Source: Ignavibacteria bacterium
GTDB lineage: Bacteria > Bacteroidota > Ignavibacteria > Tepidaquicellales > Tepidaquicellaceae
Assembly (NCBI GenBank): GCA_019187405.1
Contig: JABAQZ010000001.1
Span: forward strand, 164,856-228,855
DNA: 64,000 nucleotides
Reading direction: 5' to 3'
Part shown: one piece after another, positions 8,906 through 17,805 of the stretch
How positions within the stretch are numbered: position 1 is the stretch's first letter
Layout of the letters: the number at the start of each line of letters is the position of its first letter
Position numbers and translations under genes: made by a program
Notes under the pieces: generated by a model
The model's input: the letters and a program-made list of their open reading frames with translations, nothing else
The model's database searches: none
What the model was told of the DNA's origin: nothing

Positions 8906-9815
8906 AAATGTAAAATCGGTTATTGATCTTGGAACAAACACCTGCCTTTTACTTGTAGCTTCAGTTAATAACAAATCGCTCAATGTTTTGCTGGAAGCAC
9001 AAAAGATTCCCCGAATTGGAAAAAACTTATACAGATCAGGACTCATATCGTCAGAGAGTTTTAATGAAGCAGCGGATATTTTCAGAGAATATATCTCGAT
9101 GTCAAATGCATTAAATGCATCTGAGATTCATGCATTCGGAACGAGCGCTCTTCGTGATGCGTTTAACGGAAAGGACTTTATAGAATTTATAAAAACAAAT
9201 ACCGGAATTGAAATTAAAATAATATCGGGTATTAAAGAAGCACAGTACGCTTTTGAAGGCGCACTGTTTGATATTGGAAATCCGGATGACTATTCGGTAT
9301 TAGATATCGGCGGAGGTAGTTCGGAACTAAGCTTTATGTGTGAAGAAAAGATTACATCATTCAGCTTTCTTTTAGGTTCTGTTAGACTGAAGGAAATGTT
9401 TTTTGAGCATGACAATTCAAGAGCAAATTTTGATCAAGCCGCCGAGTATATCGGTAAAATTTTGAGAGATACCGATTTCAAAATAACTGAGAACAAAAAA
9501 CTTGCCGGTGTTGCAGGAACGATAACAACATTATCGGCTATAAAAAATAAATTAACGAATTTTGACGCAAAGATAATTCACAAAGATATTATAGCATTTG
9601 ATGAAGTCATTCAGTTGTTTGATTTGCTGGCTCGCATGACAATTGAAGAAAGAATGAATCTTGGAAGTTATATGAAAGGCAGAGGAGACATCATTTTACC
9701 TGGAGTATTGATTTTAAGAGAAATCATGAAGTATTATAATTACAAAGATATTACCGTATCAGTGAAAGGATTAAGATACGGCTTAATGCTGAATCTAACA
9801 GACTTTAAAAATTAA
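8889..9815 (+). CDS. Ppx/GppA family phosphatase (exopolyphosphatase or pppGpp phosphatase)
   Basis: The 308-residue product belongs to the actin-like ATPase fold: phosphate-1 motif SVIDLGTNTCLLLVA, then AFGTSALRDA, phosphate-2 motif YSVLDIGGGSSELSF and GVAGTITTLSAI. Enzymes of this family hydrolyse polyphosphate or guanosine pentaphosphate. It is the short form, without the C-terminal HD-like domain of E. coli Ppx, so substrate preference cannot be told. The ATG lies inside the end of prmA (17-nt overlap). mscL follows after 49 bp. Confidence 0.88.
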   Translation: MQSKCENVKSVIDLGTNTCLLLVASVNNKSLNVLLEAQKIPRIGKNLYRSGLISSESFNEAADIFREYISMSNALNASEIHAFGTSALRDAFNGKDFIEFIKTNTGIEIKIISGIKEAQYAFEGALFDIGNPDDYSVLDIGGGSSELSFMCEEKITSFSFLLGSVRLKEMFFEHDNSRANFDQAAEYIGKILRDTDFKITENKKLAGVAGTITTLSAIKNKLTNFDAKIIHKDIIAFDEVIQLFDLLARMTIEERMNLGSYMKGRGDIILPGVLILREIMKYYNYKDITVSVKGLRYGLMLNLTDFKN

Positions 9816-9864
9816 AAGTGAAAAAGTATTTTCCAAAAATTTTCAATTAAATAAATAATCAATC

Positions 9865-10233
9865 ATGATTAAAGAATTTAAAGAGTTCATTTCAAAGGGA
9901 AATGCAATAGATCTGGCTGTCGGAGTAATTATCGGCGGAGCATTCGGGGCAATTGTAAATTCGATCGTAGGTGATCTGCTGATGCCGCTTATTGGCATTA
10001 TACTCGGCGGCATAAACTTTTCCGGATTAACCGTTACTATCGGCGGAGCCGTGCTTCCATACGGAAAGTTTATTCAAGCAGTGATTAATTTTCTGATTAT
10101 TGCATTCGTGCTGTTTCTCATTGTAAAATCCATAAATAAATTCAGGTCGGTTAAAGTAGATGAGATCCCGCCTCCGACAAAAGATCAGGAACTGCTCGGA
10201 GAAATCAGGGATTTGCTGAAATCCGGCAAATAA
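9865..10233 (+). CDS. mscL: large-conductance mechanosensitive channel
   Basis: The 122-residue membrane protein starts [20 protein letters not shown] and continues [20 protein letters not shown], the highly conserved first transmembrane helix of MscL. A second helix ([17 protein letters not shown]) follows, and the protein ends in a charged cytoplasmic helix ([13 protein letters not shown]). It opens under membrane tension to release solutes during osmotic downshock. Length is normal. It follows the Ppx/GppA gene by 49 bp on the same strand. Confidence 0.97.
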   Translation: MIKEFKEFISKGNAIDLAVGVIIGGAFGAIVNSIVGDLLMPLIGIILGGINFSGLTVTIGGAVLPYGKFIQAVINFLIIAFVLFLIVKSINKFRSVKVDEIPPPTKDQELLGEIRDLLKSGK

Positions 10234-10306
10234 AATGAGGCAAAAAATACCATTTAATTAGTTCATGGTGTTTATTAATTTCGTAAAAATTTAATACAGC
10301 ATCAAA

Positions 10307-10957
10307 ATGGCAAAATTCGTTTCAAACAAAAATGAAACTATCAGACTGTTTAAAAATCCGTTCCTTGAATATTTTTCACATATTCATCCGGCAACTCCTC
10401 TGATAGTATTTATTCCAATAATGTTAGCAACTTCTTATTTCGGATATCAGCAAACTTCTATTATATCCGGAACAGTCTCGTTTTTATTAGGCATTTTATT
10501 ATGGACTCTGATGGAATATGTAATTCACAGATGGGCTTTTCATTATCATCCAAAATCCGAAACAGGAAAGAGAATACATTTTCTGGTTCATGGCATTCAT
10601 CATGATTATCCGAGAGATGCCACAAGATTGGTAATGCCCTTATTGGTAAGTCTTCCGCTTGCGACAATGTTTTTCTTTGCCTTTAAAGCTCTTTTTGGAG
10701 CATATTATCTGAATATTTTTTCCGGGTTTGTTCTCGGTTATATGGCTTATGATTCCATTCATTATGCTACTCATCACTTTACAATGAACGGGAAAATCGG
10801 AAAATTTCTCAGAGAGTATCATCTTCGTCATCATTATCAAGATGAACATACAGCATACGGAGTAAGTAATCCTCTTTGGGATTATGTATTCAATACCGTA
10901 CCGCTGAAGATTAAAGAGAAGAAAAAAGATTCAAGTCTAAATATAAACGTTAAATAA
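10307..10957 (+). CDS. fatty acid hydroxylase / sterol desaturase family membrane protein
   Basis: The 216-residue product has about four hydrophobic segments and the di-iron histidine clusters of the superfamily: HRWAFH, HGIHHDYP, HYATHH and YHLRHHYQD. The pattern around HGIHHDYPRDATRLVMP is like that of fatty acid 2-hydroxylases (FA2H/Scs7 type), here without the cytochrome b5 domain. It probably hydroxylates membrane lipid acyl chains, for example in sphingolipids or other envelope lipids; that is inference. The gene ends just before an intrinsic terminator. Confidence 0.85.
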   Translation: MAKFVSNKNETIRLFKNPFLEYFSHIHPATPLIVFIPIMLATSYFGYQQTSIISGTVSFLLGILLWTLMEYVIHRWAFHYHPKSETGKRIHFLVHGIHHDYPRDATRLVMPLLVSLPLATMFFFAFKALFGAYYLNIFSGFVLGYMAYDSIHYATHHFTMNGKIGKFLREYHLRHHYQDEHTAYGVSNPLWDYVFNTVPLKIKEKKKDSSLNINVK

Positions 10958-10971
10958 ATTTATTTAAGGAA

Positions 10972-11000
10972 CCTGGCATATTTACATGCCGGGTTTTTTT
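10972..11000 (+). terminator. intrinsic terminator after the folD-to-hydroxylase run
   Basis: CCTGGCAT (10972-10979) pairs with ATGCCGGG (10986-10993) around a 6-nt loop, giving an 8-bp stem with one G-U pair, followed directly by seven T. It lies 15 bp after the hydroxylase stop codon. The ATG inside the right arm (10986) is in frame with the next gene but is part of this hairpin. Confidence 0.88.
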
Positions 11001-11318
11001 ATGTCCGAAAATTTTTTTATACTGCCTGATAAATTATCCGGCGAATTCGAAAATTTCAAGATTTTATTTTCAAATGAAAGCGTAACCATTGAAAGAATAA
11101 TTTCCTCCGGTCAGAAAACTCCGGACGGTCAATGGCTCGAGCAGGAAAGAAATGAATGGGTAATGCTTTTGCAGGGTGAATCAACTTTAAAATTTGAAAG
11201 CGGGGAAGAGCATTTTCTCAAGAAAGGCGATTACGTTTTTATTCCTGCAAATACAAGACACAGAGTCGAATTTACTTCGGATAATCCTTGCTGTATCTGG
11301 ATAGCAGTTCATTTTTAA
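11001..11318 (+). CDS. small cupin-domain protein
   Basis: The 105-residue product is one cupin barrel: EQERNEWVMLLQGESTLKFE, then EHFLKKGDYVFIPANTRHRVE, and a final strand CIWIAVHF. The metal-ligand positions of cupin motif 1 are incomplete, since Glu and Trp appear where two His usually stand. It resembles the small cupins often annotated as phosphoribosylaminoimidazole carboxylase-like or 'cupin domain' proteins with unknown substrates. I chose the ATG at 11001, not the one at 10986, because the latter lies in the terminator stem. The next gene starts 9 bp downstream. Confidence 0.8.
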   Translation: MSENFFILPDKLSGEFENFKILFSNESVTIERIISSGQKTPDGQWLEQERNEWVMLLQGESTLKFESGEEHFLKKGDYVFIPANTRHRVEFTSDNPCCIWIAVHF

Positions 11319-11327
11319 TTTTATGTT

Positions 11328-11822
11328 ATGGCACGAAATGCTGAATATTGGATAGAAAAATTAAAGCTGCAAAAACATCCCGAAGGCGGACATTTTATGG
11401 AAATTTACCGTTCAGAAGAAAAAATTTACCGTGAACATCTTCCGCAAAGATTCTCCGGAAACAGAAATTTTTGTACATCAATATATTATTTACTTCGGGA
11501 AAAAGAATATTCAAAATTTCACCGGATAAAATCAGACGAGTTATGGCATTTTTATGACGGAGGCTGCATGCTCATTTATGAAATTAATTCAAAAGGAAAT
11601 CTGAAAGTACATAAACTCGGATTACAAATTGAAAATGATGAATCTCCAGTAATAATAATAAAAGCAGGTAACTGGTTTGCAGCAAAGCCGGAACACGATT
11701 ATTGTCTTGCGGGATGCACAGTATCTCCCGGTTTTGATTTTAATGATTTTGAAATTGCAGACAAAACGGAACTTACAAAAAAATTTTCAAAACACGAAAA
11801 AATTATAAAAGAATTAACCTGA
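11328..11822 (+). CDS. cupin_5 (DUF985) family protein
   Basis: The 164-residue product matches the DUF985 cupins: KLQKHPEGGHFMEIYRSEE near the start, then FCTSIYYLLREKEYSKFHRI, SDELWHFYDGG, and AGNWFAAKPEHDYCLAGCTV followed by PGFDF. The family has the RmlC-like fold and no settled function. It is the middle gene of a tight trio with the preceding small cupin (9 bp) and the deaminase (7 bp). Confidence 0.88.
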   Translation: MARNAEYWIEKLKLQKHPEGGHFMEIYRSEEKIYREHLPQRFSGNRNFCTSIYYLLREKEYSKFHRIKSDELWHFYDGGCMLIYEINSKGNLKVHKLGLQIENDESPVIIIKAGNWFAAKPEHDYCLAGCTVSPGFDFNDFEIADKTELTKKFSKHEKIIKELT

Positions 11823-11829
11823 ATGCAAT

Positions 11830-12264
11830 ATGGATAAATTTATGCAAGAAGCAATTCTTGAAGCAAAGAAAGGTTTATTGGAAGGAGGAATTCCTATTGG
11901 CTCGGTGCTTGTCAAAGACGGAGTTATTATCGGCAGAGGCCGTAATAAAAGAGTACAGCTAAACGATCCGGTAATACATGCTGAAATTGATTGTCTGATG
12001 AATGCAGGAAGAATCGGAGTTTATAAGAATACAATTCTTTATTCCACGCTCATGCCATGTTATTTATGTGCAGGCGCCAGCGTACAGTTTGGGATTAAAA
12101 AGGTAATAGCCGGCGAAGACGAAACTTTCAGCGGTGCGCGCGAATTTATGGAATCCCATGGAATTGAGGTTATAAATCTGAACCTGATGGAATGTAAAGA
12201 TATTATGAAAGAGTTTATAGAAAAAAATCCAAAACTCTGGTTTGAAGATATCGGTGAACTGTAA
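11830..12264 (+). CDS. cytosine deaminase, yeast FCY1-like (CDA fold)
   Basis: The 144-residue protein has the zinc site of the cytidine deaminase fold: His50 and catalytic Glu52 in HAEIDC, and Cys77/Cys80 in MPCYLCAG. Overall it is closest to what I remember of yeast cytosine deaminase: EGGIPIGSVLV near the start, GRGRNKR, GEDETFSGAREFMESHGIEV, and especially the end NPKLWFEDIGEL. This would convert cytosine to uracil for pyrimidine salvage. The unrelated bacterial CodA type is not this fold. Guanine or other deaminase activity of the same superfamily is the main alternative. Confidence 0.8.
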   Translation: MDKFMQEAILEAKKGLLEGGIPIGSVLVKDGVIIGRGRNKRVQLNDPVIHAEIDCLMNAGRIGVYKNTILYSTLMPCYLCAGASVQFGIKKVIAGEDETFSGAREFMESHGIEVINLNLMECKDIMKEFIEKNPKLWFEDIGEL

Positions 12265-12457
12265 TTGTAAGTTTACAAATTATACAATGCATCACACCAT
12301 AACCGGTTAAGTCGAAATACGAAAACGCCTTTTTACGTTTGTCTAATTTGATAATGGGAGATTAAAAAAAAATTGTGAGAATTATTGAACATTTTATATA
12401 AATGACATATAAATTATATTAAAAAAATTTTTTTGATAAGTTTCCATAATATGCTTA

Positions 12458-13795
12458 ATGGCAAAAAAATCATCTAAGATTTTTATTCTCGATACAAACG
12501 TAATCCTGCATGATTCCACATGCATACTTCAGTTTAAAGAAAATGACATAGTAATACCTCTGACAGTGATTGAGGAGCTCGATCATTTCAAGCGCGGCAG
12601 TCAGGTCATCAACCTCAACGCGAGAGAATTTGCGAGAACTCTCGATTCGATGACGGGAACAGCCTTATTCAACGGCGGCGTTACGCTGGGAAAAGGAAGA
12701 GGTAAAGTAAGAATTTCAATCTCAAAAGGACTTAATGACGAAATCAGGGAAATATTCAAAGACGATACGCCTGATCACAGAATACTCAGCAGCGCTCTTG
12801 AAGTTCAGAAAAAAGATTACAAACGTACTGTTATTCTCGTTACCAAAGATGTAAATCTTAGGATGAAAGCAAAAGCATTGGGAATACATGCCGAGGATTA
12901 TTCGACTGACAGAATTAATAATCTCGAGGAGCTTTACAGCGGCAAGGAAACGATAGAAAACTTTGACGATAACTTGCTGCTCAAATTCTATCAGCCTCCT
13001 TATGAAATTCCTTTCACTGAAGTTTCCAGAAAATTAAAAAGCGAAGTTTTGCCGAACAAATTTTATATATTAAGAAATAACAGCCGCTCGGTACTCGCAC
13101 ATCTTGATCAGCAAAAGGAAGTATTAAGAAAAGTTGACAAGTATGAAATTTACGGAATTAAAGCCCGTAATGCAGAGCAGACGTTTGCAACAGATGCTCT
13201 GACAAACAATAATATTCCGCTTGTATCTCTTACAGGAAAAGCAGGTACGGGCAAAACTCTTCTTGCAATTGCATCTGCACTTCATGTTAGAAAAAATTAC
13301 AGGCAAATATATATATCAAGACCTGTGGTTCCGCTTAGCAATAAGGATATCGGTTATCTCCCCGGCGATATAGAAGATAAGCTTGCTCCCTATATGCAGC
13401 CGCTCTGGGATAACATAAAAGTTATCCAAGACCAATACAGCGAAACCGATAAACAGCATCAAATCATAACAAGCATGACCAAAGAAAATAAACTGGTTAT
13501 TGAGCCGTTGACTTATATAAGAGGAAGAAGTCTTCAGCGTATATTTTTTATCGTTGATGAAGCACAGAATCTTACTCCGCATGAAATTAAAACCATTATT
13601 ACAAGAGCAGGCGAAGGAGTAAAACTTGTTTTCACCGGTGATATTTATCAGATCGACCATCCGTATCTTGATTCCGAATCAAACGGATTGTCATATCTAA
13701 TCGAACATTTCAAGGGACAAAAACTGTATGCTCATGTTAATCTTGTAAAAGGCGAAAGATCCGAACTTGCAGAGCTGGCAAGCAATCTCTTGTAA
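12458..13795 (+). CDS. PhoH-family protein with N-terminal PIN domain (PhoH2 / YlaK type)
   Basis: In the 445-residue protein, residues about 8-150 form a PIN nuclease domain with the acidic residues of FILDTNVILHD and TPDHRILS and VTKDVNLRMKA. Residues about 240-440 are the PhoH ATPase, with Walker A LTGKAGTGKT (near residue 260), Walker B FIVDEAQN and the LVFTGDIYQID box. PhoH2 proteins act as RNA helicase/RNases in the cases studied. It is preceded by about 190 bp of AT-rich intergenic DNA and followed after 9 bp by a GNAT gene. Confidence 0.93.
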   Translation: MAKKSSKIFILDTNVILHDSTCILQFKENDIVIPLTVIEELDHFKRGSQVINLNAREFARTLDSMTGTALFNGGVTLGKGRGKVRISISKGLNDEIREIFKDDTPDHRILSSALEVQKKDYKRTVILVTKDVNLRMKAKALGIHAEDYSTDRINNLEELYSGKETIENFDDNLLLKFYQPPYEIPFTEVSRKLKSEVLPNKFYILRNNSRSVLAHLDQQKEVLRKVDKYEIYGIKARNAEQTFATDALTNNNIPLVSLTGKAGTGKTLLAIASALHVRKNYRQIYISRPVVPLSNKDIGYLPGDIEDKLAPYMQPLWDNIKVIQDQYSETDKQHQIITSMTKENKLVIEPLTYIRGRSLQRIFFIVDEAQNLTPHEIKTIITRAGEGVKLVFTGDIYQIDHPYLDSESNGLSYLIEHFKGQKLYAHVNLVKGERSELAELASNLL

Positions 13796-13804
13796 AATTA
13801 TTGT

Positions 13805-14359
13805 ATGGGTAAAATTTCGGAATTCTGTTTTCTCTCAAAATCATCAGTTCAAATCCTTATCAGAACTGCACAACGCAAAGATGCCGAAAAGATTATTGGT
13901 ATAAATAAATCCATACTTAAAGAAGAAATGTTTATGCTTAGAAACGAAGATGAAGCAGATTACAAAACCGAAGCTGTCGAAAATGACATCGAGCATCATT
14001 TATTAAATGAAGGATGTTTGTATCTTATTGCTGAAAATGGAGACAGTATGGCCGGTTATCTTGAATTTTCAAACGGTATTTTTAAAAAAACTTCTCATGC
14101 CGGTATGCTTCAGATATATTTGGATAATAAATTCAGAGGCGATAATATAGGATTTGAGTTAATGAAAACTCTTATAAAATGGGCAGAAGACAATCCGCTG
14201 ATAGAAAAAATAACGCTTAATGTTTTTTCAACTAACCATTCGGCGATCAGTCTTTATAAAAAAGCAGGATTTACCGAAGAAGGCAGATGTCCGAGGGATA
14301 TGAAGTTTAGTGATGGAACTTACGCAGACAGCGTACTCATGTACAGATTCGTCAAATAA
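13805..14359 (+). CDS. GNAT family N-acetyltransferase
   Basis: The 184-residue protein has the GNAT order: an N-terminal strand-helix (ILIRTAQRKDAEKIIGINKS), acetyl-CoA loop in the LDNKFRGDNIGFELMKTLI region, and the C-terminal ITLNVFSTNHSAISLYKKAG followed by FTEEGR. The final part resembles RimJ/ribosomal-protein-alanine or phosphinothricin-type acetyltransferases, but the substrate is unknown. The first 16 residues may not be part of the domain, so translation may start further in. It follows the PhoH2 gene by 9 bp. Confidence 0.85.
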   Translation: MGKISEFCFLSKSSVQILIRTAQRKDAEKIIGINKSILKEEMFMLRNEDEADYKTEAVENDIEHHLLNEGCLYLIAENGDSMAGYLEFSNGIFKKTSHAGMLQIYLDNKFRGDNIGFELMKTLIKWAEDNPLIEKITLNVFSTNHSAISLYKKAGFTEEGRCPRDMKFSDGTYADSVLMYRFVK

Positions 14360-14360
14360 A

Positions 14361-14975
14361 TTAAGCCGAATGTTTTCTGAACTCCTTAAGAAATCTTTTG
14401 TGAGAAGTATAATGTATCGAATTGAAATTAAGTTTTCTTCCTGCAATTATATTTGCTTTTAAGTCATCAATATAAATGCTCTCTTTCGGCGAGATTTTGT
14501 ATTTATCAATAAGATGTTTGAATATTTTTGCGCCGGGTTTTACCGATTTTACTTTATAAGACAGGATTCTTTTTTTTATAAGCTTTACGTAAGGAAAATT
14601 ATGATCGATGAAATTTATATGCGAAGAATCAACATTTGAAAGCATGTAAAGATTATATTTTGAATCCGCGTTATCTTCAAGAAAATTTTTCATTGGAGTA
14701 TTTTCCCAGAATATATCGCAGTACAAAAAATGAAAATCCTTGTAGCCGATGCGCAGTTTGAATTTTTTTTTGATTTTTTTGAAAACCTGTTTTATGTTGA
14801 GCTTGTTCGAACCGATTTTGATGTCAAGTCTGTTCTTTTCAAAATATTTTTTTAGATGATATGCATTTAAATTTTTTTCCAGCCGTGCAACACCATCATA
14901 AAAATAACAGTAATCAAAAAAAACGAGCGTATTGCCTAAGTCGAAAATTATATTTTTAATTTTTCCCGAAGCCAA
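14361..14975 (-). CDS. HAD superfamily hydrolase
   Basis: The 204-residue protein has HAD motif I as IIFDLGNTLVFFD, motif II around YMLSNVDSSH and motif IV as SIYIDDLKANI, with Lys at SVKPGAKIFK for motif III. It looks like a haloacid dehalogenase/YihX-type phosphatase with a small helical cap. Substrate unknown. The ATG is directly next to the end of the phosphoglycerate mutase gene upstream, so the two are co-transcribed. Confidence 0.87.
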   Translation of the reverse strand: MASGKIKNIIFDLGNTLVFFDYCYFYDGVARLEKNLNAYHLKKYFEKNRLDIKIGSNKLNIKQVFKKIKKKFKLRIGYKDFHFLYCDIFWENTPMKNFLEDNADSKYNLYMLSNVDSSHINFIDHNFPYVKLIKKRILSYKVKSVKPGAKIFKHLIDKYKISPKESIYIDDLKANIIAGRKLNFNSIHYTSHKRFLKEFRKHSA

Positions 14976-15581
14976 TTAAATGTATTTTGTTTCGAGTATG
15001 TTAAGATCATCATCGAAAACATATTCTTTCGGAGAGCCGGTTGGTATTTCCGTTTCTAGAATTTCTTCCTTGTTTAACTTTTCAAGATACATGATAAGAG
15101 CTCTGAGGCTGTTTCCATGTGCTGAAATAAGTACGTTTTTTCCTGCTTTGAGCATTGGTTCGATTTCTTTGTGATAATATGGCATTACTCTGTCCGCTGT
15201 GTCCTTCAGACTTTCACCGTTTGGAGGCGGAGTATCGAAACTTCTTCTCCATATTTTTACTTGCTCCGGACCAAATTTCTCTCTGCATTCATCTTTGTTC
15301 ATTCCCTGAAGATCGCCATACATTCTCTCGTTCAGAGCTTTATCCTTCTTCACGGGAATATGTTTCAGATTAATATTTTCGAGTATGATGTCCAGAGTTC
15401 TCTGAGCTCTGATGAGATCTGAGGTGAAGGCAATGTCAAATTTTTGATCCTTCAGTTTTTCGGCGGCTTTATTAGCTTCTTCTTCTCCAGCAGGCGACAA
15501 GTCAATGTCAATCCAGCCCGTAAATCTGTTCTCTTTATTCCATTGAGATTGACCGTGTCTGACTATTACTAAATTCGGCAT
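14976..15581 (-). CDS. gpmA: 2,3-bisphosphoglycerate-dependent phosphoglycerate mutase, short form
   Basis: The 201-residue protein carries the phosphohistidine motif LVIVRHGQSQWNKENRFTGW, the block LNERMYGDLQGMNK, PPNGESLKDTADR, and the second His in LISAHGNSLRALI. It should interconvert 3- and 2-phosphoglycerate in glycolysis/gluconeogenesis. At about 200 residues it is shorter than the roughly 250-residue E. coli enzyme, and a stretch after SFDTPPPNGES is missing. Short forms are known in this family. The HAD gene follows with no gap. Confidence 0.92.
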   Translation of the reverse strand: MPNLVIVRHGQSQWNKENRFTGWIDIDLSPAGEEEANKAAEKLKDQKFDIAFTSDLIRAQRTLDIILENINLKHIPVKKDKALNERMYGDLQGMNKDECREKFGPEQVKIWRRSFDTPPPNGESLKDTADRVMPYYHKEIEPMLKAGKNVLISAHGNSLRALIMYLEKLNKEEILETEIPTGSPKEYVFDDDLNILETKYI

Positions 15582-15750
15582 ATAAATTTGATAAAAAATT
15601 TTTGTAAAATTACTTTAAATATATTTCTATTACAATTTATTTAATAATATTCAAAGCTGATAGTCGGGCAAATGCCGAATTGACATCCAACATTTCGATT
15701 ACAATTATGTGAAATGAATTTTATCGAACGAGCCGTAAAAAATGTTTATG

Positions 15751-16299
15751 TTATTGCTTCCATTTTATGGAACAGCCCATTGATGGAATCTGATCGAAGT
15801 TTATATCTTTACCTTCCAATGTAAGTTCGGTGGCTCTTTCCAGATCTCTGCTTTTGACGGCAGATTCGTCTTTCCAGTTATCATCGAGTCTTCCTCTGTA
15901 TTTCAGAATTCTTTTTTTGTCAAACAAATAAATATCGGGAGTGCAGACGGCATCATAATCTTTTGCAGTCTTTTGAGTTTCATCCAGCAGATAAGGAAAG
16001 TTGAAACTCCTTTCTTTTGCAAAGCTTATCATGTTTTCAAATGAATCCTCGGGATATTCTTCCGAATCATTTGAGTTGATGCCAATTACCTGTACATTTT
16101 TGCTTTCGTATTTCTTCTGATAACTTACGATTCTGTCAGTTACGGCTTTTACATAAGGACAATGATTGCAAATGAACATAACAACGAGAATATCTTTGTC
16201 CGAAAAACTTTCCGGAGAATAAAACTTCCCGTCAGTACCTTTAAGAGAAAAAGAAAGTATTTCTGAACCAATGTTTCCTCTTGTCCCGCTTACAGGCAT
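15751..16299 (-). CDS. thioredoxin-like / peroxiredoxin-like redoxin family protein
   Basis: The 182-residue protein has the AhpC/TSA-like thioredoxin fold: VVMFICNHCPYVKAVTDRI, GINSNDSEEYPEDSFENM, and the cis-Pro region CTPDIYLFDK. Cys in CNHCPYV forms a CxxC motif at the active site. No signal peptide is seen. Proteins of this group (PRX_like) are found in many bacteria and act in redox chemistry that is not well defined. It lies 30 bp after the acidic-protein gene on the same strand. Confidence 0.85.
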   Translation of the reverse strand: MPVSGTRGNIGSEILSFSLKGTDGKFYSPESFSDKDILVVMFICNHCPYVKAVTDRIVSYQKKYESKNVQVIGINSNDSEEYPEDSFENMISFAKERSFNFPYLLDETQKTAKDYDAVCTPDIYLFDKKRILKYRGRLDDNWKDESAVKSRDLERATELTLEGKDINFDQIPSMGCSIKWKQ

Positions 16300-16329
16300 A
16301 TTCTATATAAATTGAGAATTGAAAATTGA

Positions 16330-16842
16330 TTAGTACTCCTCGTCATCTTCATCATCAGCCATTTCAGGATGATAGTCTTCATAAATGAAAGTAATGTGAT
16401 TCCCGGGTTTATCTTCTACAAATTCCTTAAAAATTTCTTCAGTAATGAATCTGTATTTTTCTCTGTCATCATATTCACCGTGAGAATGAACCACAATATT
16501 GTGCTTATCCATCAGCAGGATTAGTTTTTTTAGTTCTTCGCTGATTTTTGAAGGATCGAGTTTTTTTAGTTCTGTAAATTTCGGCTTGCCGAGCTTTATG
16601 TAAACACTCTTCATTTTGGATTTGGAATGCTCTTTTTCGAATTCGGCAACTTTGTGAATAAACTCTTCATCGTCTTCTTCACTCAGCTCTCCGTGCATTT
16701 CATCCACAAGCATTTCGTCAAGCTCATGCTCGTCTTTTAGATTTTCAAATTCTTCATCATCTTCCTGATCTTCTGCTGCTTTTTTCTTTTTCTGAACTTT
16801 CTGATCAGGATGATTTTTTTTAGTTTGTTTTTTGCCGTGCAT
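16330..16842 (-). CDS. hypothetical acidic low-complexity protein
   Basis: The 170-residue protein starts with a basic patch (MHGKKQTKKNHPDQKVQKKKK), followed by long Glu/Asp-rich stretches (DQEDDEEFENLKDEHELDEM) and ends EMADDEDDEEY. Residues about 85-160 are less biased (YIKLGKPKFTELKKLDPSKI, HNIVVHSHGEYDDREKYRF) and may fold as a small alpha/beta domain. I recognise no family. It precedes the redoxin gene by 30 bp and is likely co-transcribed with it. Confidence 0.7.
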   Translation of the reverse strand: MHGKKQTKKNHPDQKVQKKKKAAEDQEDDEEFENLKDEHELDEMLVDEMHGELSEEDDEEFIHKVAEFEKEHSKSKMKSVYIKLGKPKFTELKKLDPSKISEELKKLILLMDKHNIVVHSHGEYDDREKYRFITEEIFKEFVEDKPGNHITFIYEDYHPEMADDEDDEEY

Positions 16843-17016
16843 GATATCTTTTACCGATAAATAAACTTATCTGAATTATTATTGTTGAAAAGTTAAAAAT
16901 ATTATTTACCTTAAATTATAAGAATAATTTAAATTATCAATTAAATTTTTTTTATTATTTCACTACCTGCAAAATAATGAAATTCAAAAATGCAATTACG
17001 GATTTTTATCATATAA

Positions 17017-17805
17017 TTATTTTATGTATTTCAGATATATTAATACGGCAGGCGCTGTAAACAACAGACTGTCAAACCTGTCGAGCATGCCGCCGTGACC
17101 GGGAATTATTCCGGATGAATCTTTTATCCCGCAATGCCTTTTTAACATTGACTCAAATAAATCACCCGCCTGAGAAAATATTCCAGTAATTATTCCAATA
17201 GCTGCAGCATCAATTAATCCAAGGTATTCAGGAAAAATGTAATGCGTTGCTGCGGATACAGCCGCGGTAAAAACAAATCCAGAAACGGAACCTTCGACAG
17301 TTTTTCCCGGACTAATAGATGAAAGTTTATGCTTCCCGAAAATTTTTCCTCCGAAATATGCCGCAGTGTCGCAAATCCATATAAGTACAATTACAAAGAT
17401 CATCATATTCATTGATGAATACTTATTCAACTCTCCAAAATAAGCAAAAGGCAGCGTAATGTAAACAATGCCCGATACAATAATTAACGACCTGTCTGGT
17501 TTTCTGCTTTTTTCATTGAGAAAAATTTCATAAACAGAGAGCAATATTAAAACTGCACTAAGCATTACAAAAATATCTGCATCAAAAAAATATCTTGTTA
17601 TTAAAATTGCCCCAGAAAAAATTATTCCTGCTGTGATCAATGAAATCCTTCGGTTTGTATCCATCATAGAAATAAATTCCCACAACGCCGCAGACGATGC
17701 TGTTACCGCAAAAGCCAGATAAGCAAGACCTCCGAAATAAAATGCAGCAAGAATTATGGGAATTCCGATTATGCCTGCAATAATTCTTTTAGCGAGGTTA
17801 TTCAT
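17017..17805 (-). CDS. cdsA: phosphatidate cytidylyltransferase
   Basis: CdsA makes CDP-diacylglycerol from phosphatidate and CTP, the entry to all phospholipid head groups. The 262-residue product is a polytopic membrane protein with LIWICDTAAYFGGKIFGKHK, SPGKTVEGSVSGF and the family signature SMLKRHCGIKDSSGIIPGHG followed by GMLDRFDSL. It overlaps the upstream CPBP protease gene by 8 nt, so the two form an operon. Confidence 0.95.
   Translation of the reverse strand: MNNLAKRIIAGIIGIPIILAAFYFGGLAYLAFAVTASSAALWEFISMMDTNRRISLITAGIIFSGAILITRYFFDADIFVMLSAVLILLSVYEIFLNEKSRKPDRSLIIVSGIVYITLPFAYFGELNKYSSMNMMIFVIVLIWICDTAAYFGGKIFGKHKLSSISPGKTVEGSVSGFVFTAAVSAATHYIFPEYLGLIDAAAIGIITGIFSQAGDLFESMLKRHCGIKDSSGIIPGHGGMLDRFDSLLFTAPAVLIYLKYIK

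Noticed and set aside
10986..11000. ATG at 10986 as start of the small cupin
   Set aside because: It lies inside the terminator stem. The ATG at 11001, after the T-run, is a better start.
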